NCBI GenBank assembly: GCA_026120185.1
Contig: JANUWF010001491.1
Coordinates: 1,426,001-1,490,000 of the forward strand
Origin: Voacanga thouarsii
Taxonomy: Eukaryota > Streptophyta > Magnoliopsida > Gentianales > Apocynaceae
Reading direction: 5' to 3'
DNA length: 64,000 bases
Below, piece by piece: positions 61,411 to 64,000 of the stretch. The stretch's first letter is position 1, and each line of letters begins with the position of its first letter. The position numbers and the translations under genes are program-made. The notes under the pieces were generated by a model, which saw only the letters and a list, made by a program, of their open reading frames with translations, made no database searches and was not told the origin of the DNA.

Positions 61411-63213
61411 GAATATAGGTTGTATGGCAAATGTAGGAAGCCTACTTAGGTTAACTAAAAATGGCTAGATGAATATTTCATACCGTGCCTGCGATCCTTC
61501 ATTTTTCCTAGTATTGGATAGTTCACCATGAGCATCATACTTGAGATTTGGGATCCTCTGTAATAATTGATAATCACGTAGGCCTGATCTAAAAGGCATA
61601 GGTGGAAGTCTATTTTTGTTTTAATTCTACTTCATTGACATTGGTGACAAAAATCGCGACTGTAATTGCGTTTGTAATGCCACTGGAAAAACAACAAAGA
61701 TGAACAATACACAGAAGCTGAGCCGCAAGCCAGCCGTGAGTCGAGCTGCCGTGCTTTTTGATACAAGCTGCTGGGAAAAGCCAAGCTAAGCCGTAGCTTG
61801 GGAGTCCAAGCCAGCCGTAGTAAGGCCCAAGCCTCCGCGGCTTGGTGAGTTTTTGCACCAAAACCGTGCGAGGCATGGACCAAGCATCCCACGCTATGGT
61901 CACCTTGTGACTAGTTCGTGGTTGGGTACTTGGGCTCGGGTTGCAGGTGCAGATAGTCCACGTGTCGCGGGTTCAAGTGTCTGTAATTTGATGTGGCGGG
62001 TGCATGAAGACAAAGGGAATTTTTAAATTATTTTTCCTTGTAATTTTATGTTATTTATTTTTCGTTTTTGGTCCCATATCAGACGAAGTTATTATTTTTG
62101 CAATAGTTAATATTATGGGAATATTTTGTGTGAAAAATAATAGTAAGGGATTTAGGATTAAACAAGACCATTATTAATTTAATTAATATGTTTAATTCTA
62201 TTATTTAGACACCTAGGTTAAAAGAATAGAAAAACATAAAAACATTTACGGTTTTCACGCATGTTATTTTTTTTTAGCAACCTATGTGCACGTTTTCTCA
62301 AGAACCAAAGTCTTTTGCAAATTTTTGACAAGGATAAACATTTTTCTTCAATTAAATGGTTAATTTTAACTTAAACAAAAATTAATATGTGGTAATTTTC
62401 TTAAAGAATTTTATCCTTGGCACATAAAATATTTTGGATTTAAAAATTTTTGTAAGTTAAAATGGAAAACTATTTTAATTTATTTTTACAAGAAAAGTTA
62501 TTTTTTTCAAATAAAACTTGAGACCTAAGTCTTTAGAAAATTTTCATGGAAAATTTTGTAATCATTAAGTTTTTAACTTAAAGAAAATTAATTCATGGAA
62601 AATCTCTAAAAGGGTATAACTATGACATAGAGATTTTATTGATTTAGATCTTTTATTTTTAAGTTAAGAGAGAATTTAACGGAAATTTTCAAAAAGATAT
62701 TTTCCAATAAAAACCCTTGTTTTTAAAACATTAAGTGGAAGAGGTGTTCCAATTGCCTCATGGCTTTCGTCACGGTTCTCATTAGAGATCATGGGTCTCC
62801 TCGCATCACCCTGGGAGTAAATCCGTATAGGATAAAGATACCACAAGGATATAGAACTAATGAAAGTATGTAATTAATAACTCAGGACACGTACTATGAT
62901 CAACTAACCAACGTTGGAGGTTATAGTGCAAGGTATGTCCATAAGAAATAAGAAGAAATGGATATCCCATCGATGGAGTTATCTTCTAGATCGTTACCTA
63001 GAAGGAAAATTAATTTGTGGTGGTCAACACACTAAGCTTATGAAACTGTTAATCTTCTCAAGAAGCTATGTCAGTTCTCCTGAGAGTTAAATGAATTATA
63101 TTAAGGATAATAGTGATAGGGTTTACTATTATCAGTTTTAATCTGAGGATAAAGAGCACAAATTATTTTATTTTTCACAAATTGAGATTATATTTTATTT
63201 TCAATTTTTAGAA
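61411..63213 (+). other. E4 leader
   Basis: Colinear with the E3 leader from about 62080. The part 61640-61990 is GC-rich with repeated AAGCCAGCCGT and CCAAGC words and has no close match in E3. The minus frames 61610-61903 and 61632-61892 fall here and are not supported as genes. No gene is recognised. Confidence 0.75.
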
Positions 63214-63256
63214 ATGTTCACTGGAGGTTCTTTCAGTCCTTTGACCATTATTCATA
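63214..63256 (+). pseudogene. E4 gag, first codons only
   Basis: ATG at 63214 begins MFTGGSFSPLTIIH, parallel to MVGDSFSPLAIIL of E3. Similarity is lost after about 63256, so the element is truncated here by deletion or insertion. Confidence 0.75.
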
Positions 63257-63683
63257 GGAATCCACCCAAGCAATATGCTAAAGCTAAAGAAGGGGGATGG
63301 AGAGTCAAACAACATTCTAAGGTGCGAAAGAAGAATTTAAATTTTGAAGGCTTTCAATAGAGGATTCAAGCCAAACAAGCCACCAAGCTAAGGAATATGA
63401 AGATAGTAATGAAGTGTGTGCCAAAGGGAAGCTTGAAAGATCTTCAAGAAGACAAATCAAGAATTAAGAAAGTTGTCAACCAATAGAGGATCAAAGAAGG
63501 GCAAAAAAGATTAAGGCTTCAATAATAAATTGTGCGGAGGATCAAAATAGCACAAGAAAAAGGTTGAAGGCAAGAGAAAATAAGCCGATGGTGAAGAATA
63601 GTGCTCACTGTCTGCTCGGCCTTATGGCCAAATTTCTTCAGTGTACCCGGCGCTAGGCCTAACATGTCTACCTGGCCCCAAGT
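63257..63683 (+). other. Unassigned purine-rich stretch, lysine-rich reading frame
   Basis: Between E4 gag and the next delta copy. One plus-strand frame stays mostly open for about 270 bases (two stops) and would be very basic (for example KVRKKNLNFEGF, MKCVPKGSLKDLQEDKSR). I do not recognise it. The final 90 bases are GC-richer (CCCGGCGCTAGGCCTAAC). It may be the end of another element's internal region. Confidence 0.35.
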
Positions 63684-64000
63684 TGTAACACCCCACTACT
63701 TAGGCCCTACAGAGCCGGGGATGTCGCCCCATCCAAAGGACAAGCGGTCTTTATAATTAGGACACACAACAAAGATAAAATGATACTTTAAAATTTGAAA
63801 CTTATTACAACCCAAAATTCATGAATAAATCCAAAATAAAAATTGTTCACTCTCAACTCCCAAAGCATTACACAAAATAAATTTCAGAATATCATCTAAG
63901 GTAGGCAACAACTAGCTATTCATCCCCACAGCAGGATCGACCTGAAATCATGGTAAAAAGGGTGATGAGATAAAAATCTCAGTAAGTTCGTGTGTGCTTT
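63684..64000 (+). mobile_element. Delta family copy D, 5' end, cut by the window edge
   Basis: TGTAACACCCC start, GAGCCGGGGATGTCGCCCC, and near-identity with copy A through GTGATGAGATAAAAATCTCAG to the last base. It is visibly closer to copy A than to B/C. Confidence 0.85.

Larger units (their letters stand above)
25477..63256 (+). mobile_element. E4: beta-family copia element with 5' LTR split by a 32-kb CACTA transposon
   Basis: The 5' LTR lies in three pieces (25477-26077, 58219-58496, 60403-61396) totalling about 1.87 kb, close to the E3 LTR length. It is followed by a primer site, a 1.8-kb leader like that of E3, and the first codons of gag at 63214. The gag then stops resembling E3 at about 63256. 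The interruptions are the CACTA element (TAT duplication) and a beta solo LTR (ATGGT duplication). The rest of pol and the 3' LTR are not in the window. Confidence 0.88.

Noticed and set aside
61610..61903. Overlapping minus-strand frames of 97 and 86 codons
   Set aside because: They overlap each other in the GC-rich E4 leader with no recognisable domain and no equivalent in E3.

Overview
The window looks like intergenic heterochromatin of a flowering plant. It is AT-rich, full of stop codons, and made almost entirely of nested, decayed transposable elements. Plant origin is indicated by copia retrotransposons primed by initiator tRNA-Met (TGGTATCAGAGC), a CACTA DNA transposon with plant-type CACTACAAGAAA ends, and a broken RWP-RK (RKD-type) transcription factor gene. 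I see no intact host gene, rRNA, tRNA or CRISPR array. By eye I recognise four LTR families. Alpha (copia, LTR about 1.7 kb, starts TGTTAGTGTTATGCCCTAGA) is represented by E1, E2 and one solo LTR. Beta (copia, about 1.8 kb, TGTTGGGAATATG-like) is represented by E3, E4 and two solo LTRs. Gamma (copia, about 1.5 kb, TGTTAGGGATATGCC-like) is represented by E5 and one solo LTR. Delta (about 4.3 kb, starts TGTAACACCCC, no coding part seen) has three copies. There is also one Ty3/gypsy remnant, G1.

Layout. 1-10482: E1, an alpha copia element on the minus strand running off the left edge, with a delta LTR (206-4463) in its reverse-transcriptase region. 10483-24712: G1, interrupted by a beta solo LTR (11321-13102, perfect target duplication) and by the complete beta element E3 (14240-23488). 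24713-25476: microsatellite and an unassigned TATA-bearing stretch. 25477-63256: E4, a beta element whose 5' LTR is split twice. The first split is a 32-kb CACTA transposon (26078-58218, TAT target duplication). The second is a beta solo LTR (58497-60402). 63257-63683: unassigned lysine-rich stretch. 63684-64000: start of another delta copy.

Inside the CACTA element, reading inward: subterminal repeats built on CCACGG/CCGTGG words at both ends; an RKD pseudogene with its intron (30257-31088); the gamma copia element E5 (31286-42902), itself carrying an alpha solo LTR and a gamma solo LTR; and a delta LTR (43494-55507) split by alpha element E2 (45446 to about 52990). With these later insertions removed, the CACTA element is about 8.5 kb. 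It has no recognisable transposase and so looks like a non-autonomous element that captured a host transcription factor gene.

None of the protein-coding parts is functional as read; all gag-pol regions carry stops or frameshifts. The value of the window is the readable order of insertions, the captured RKD gene, and internal signals of the repeats (tRNA-like promoter boxes in the delta LTR, a stop codon shared by two alpha gag genes, a G-rich block). Boundaries were placed by hand alignment of LTR ends and target duplications. Internal boundaries without a duplication are good to roughly 10-20 bases.
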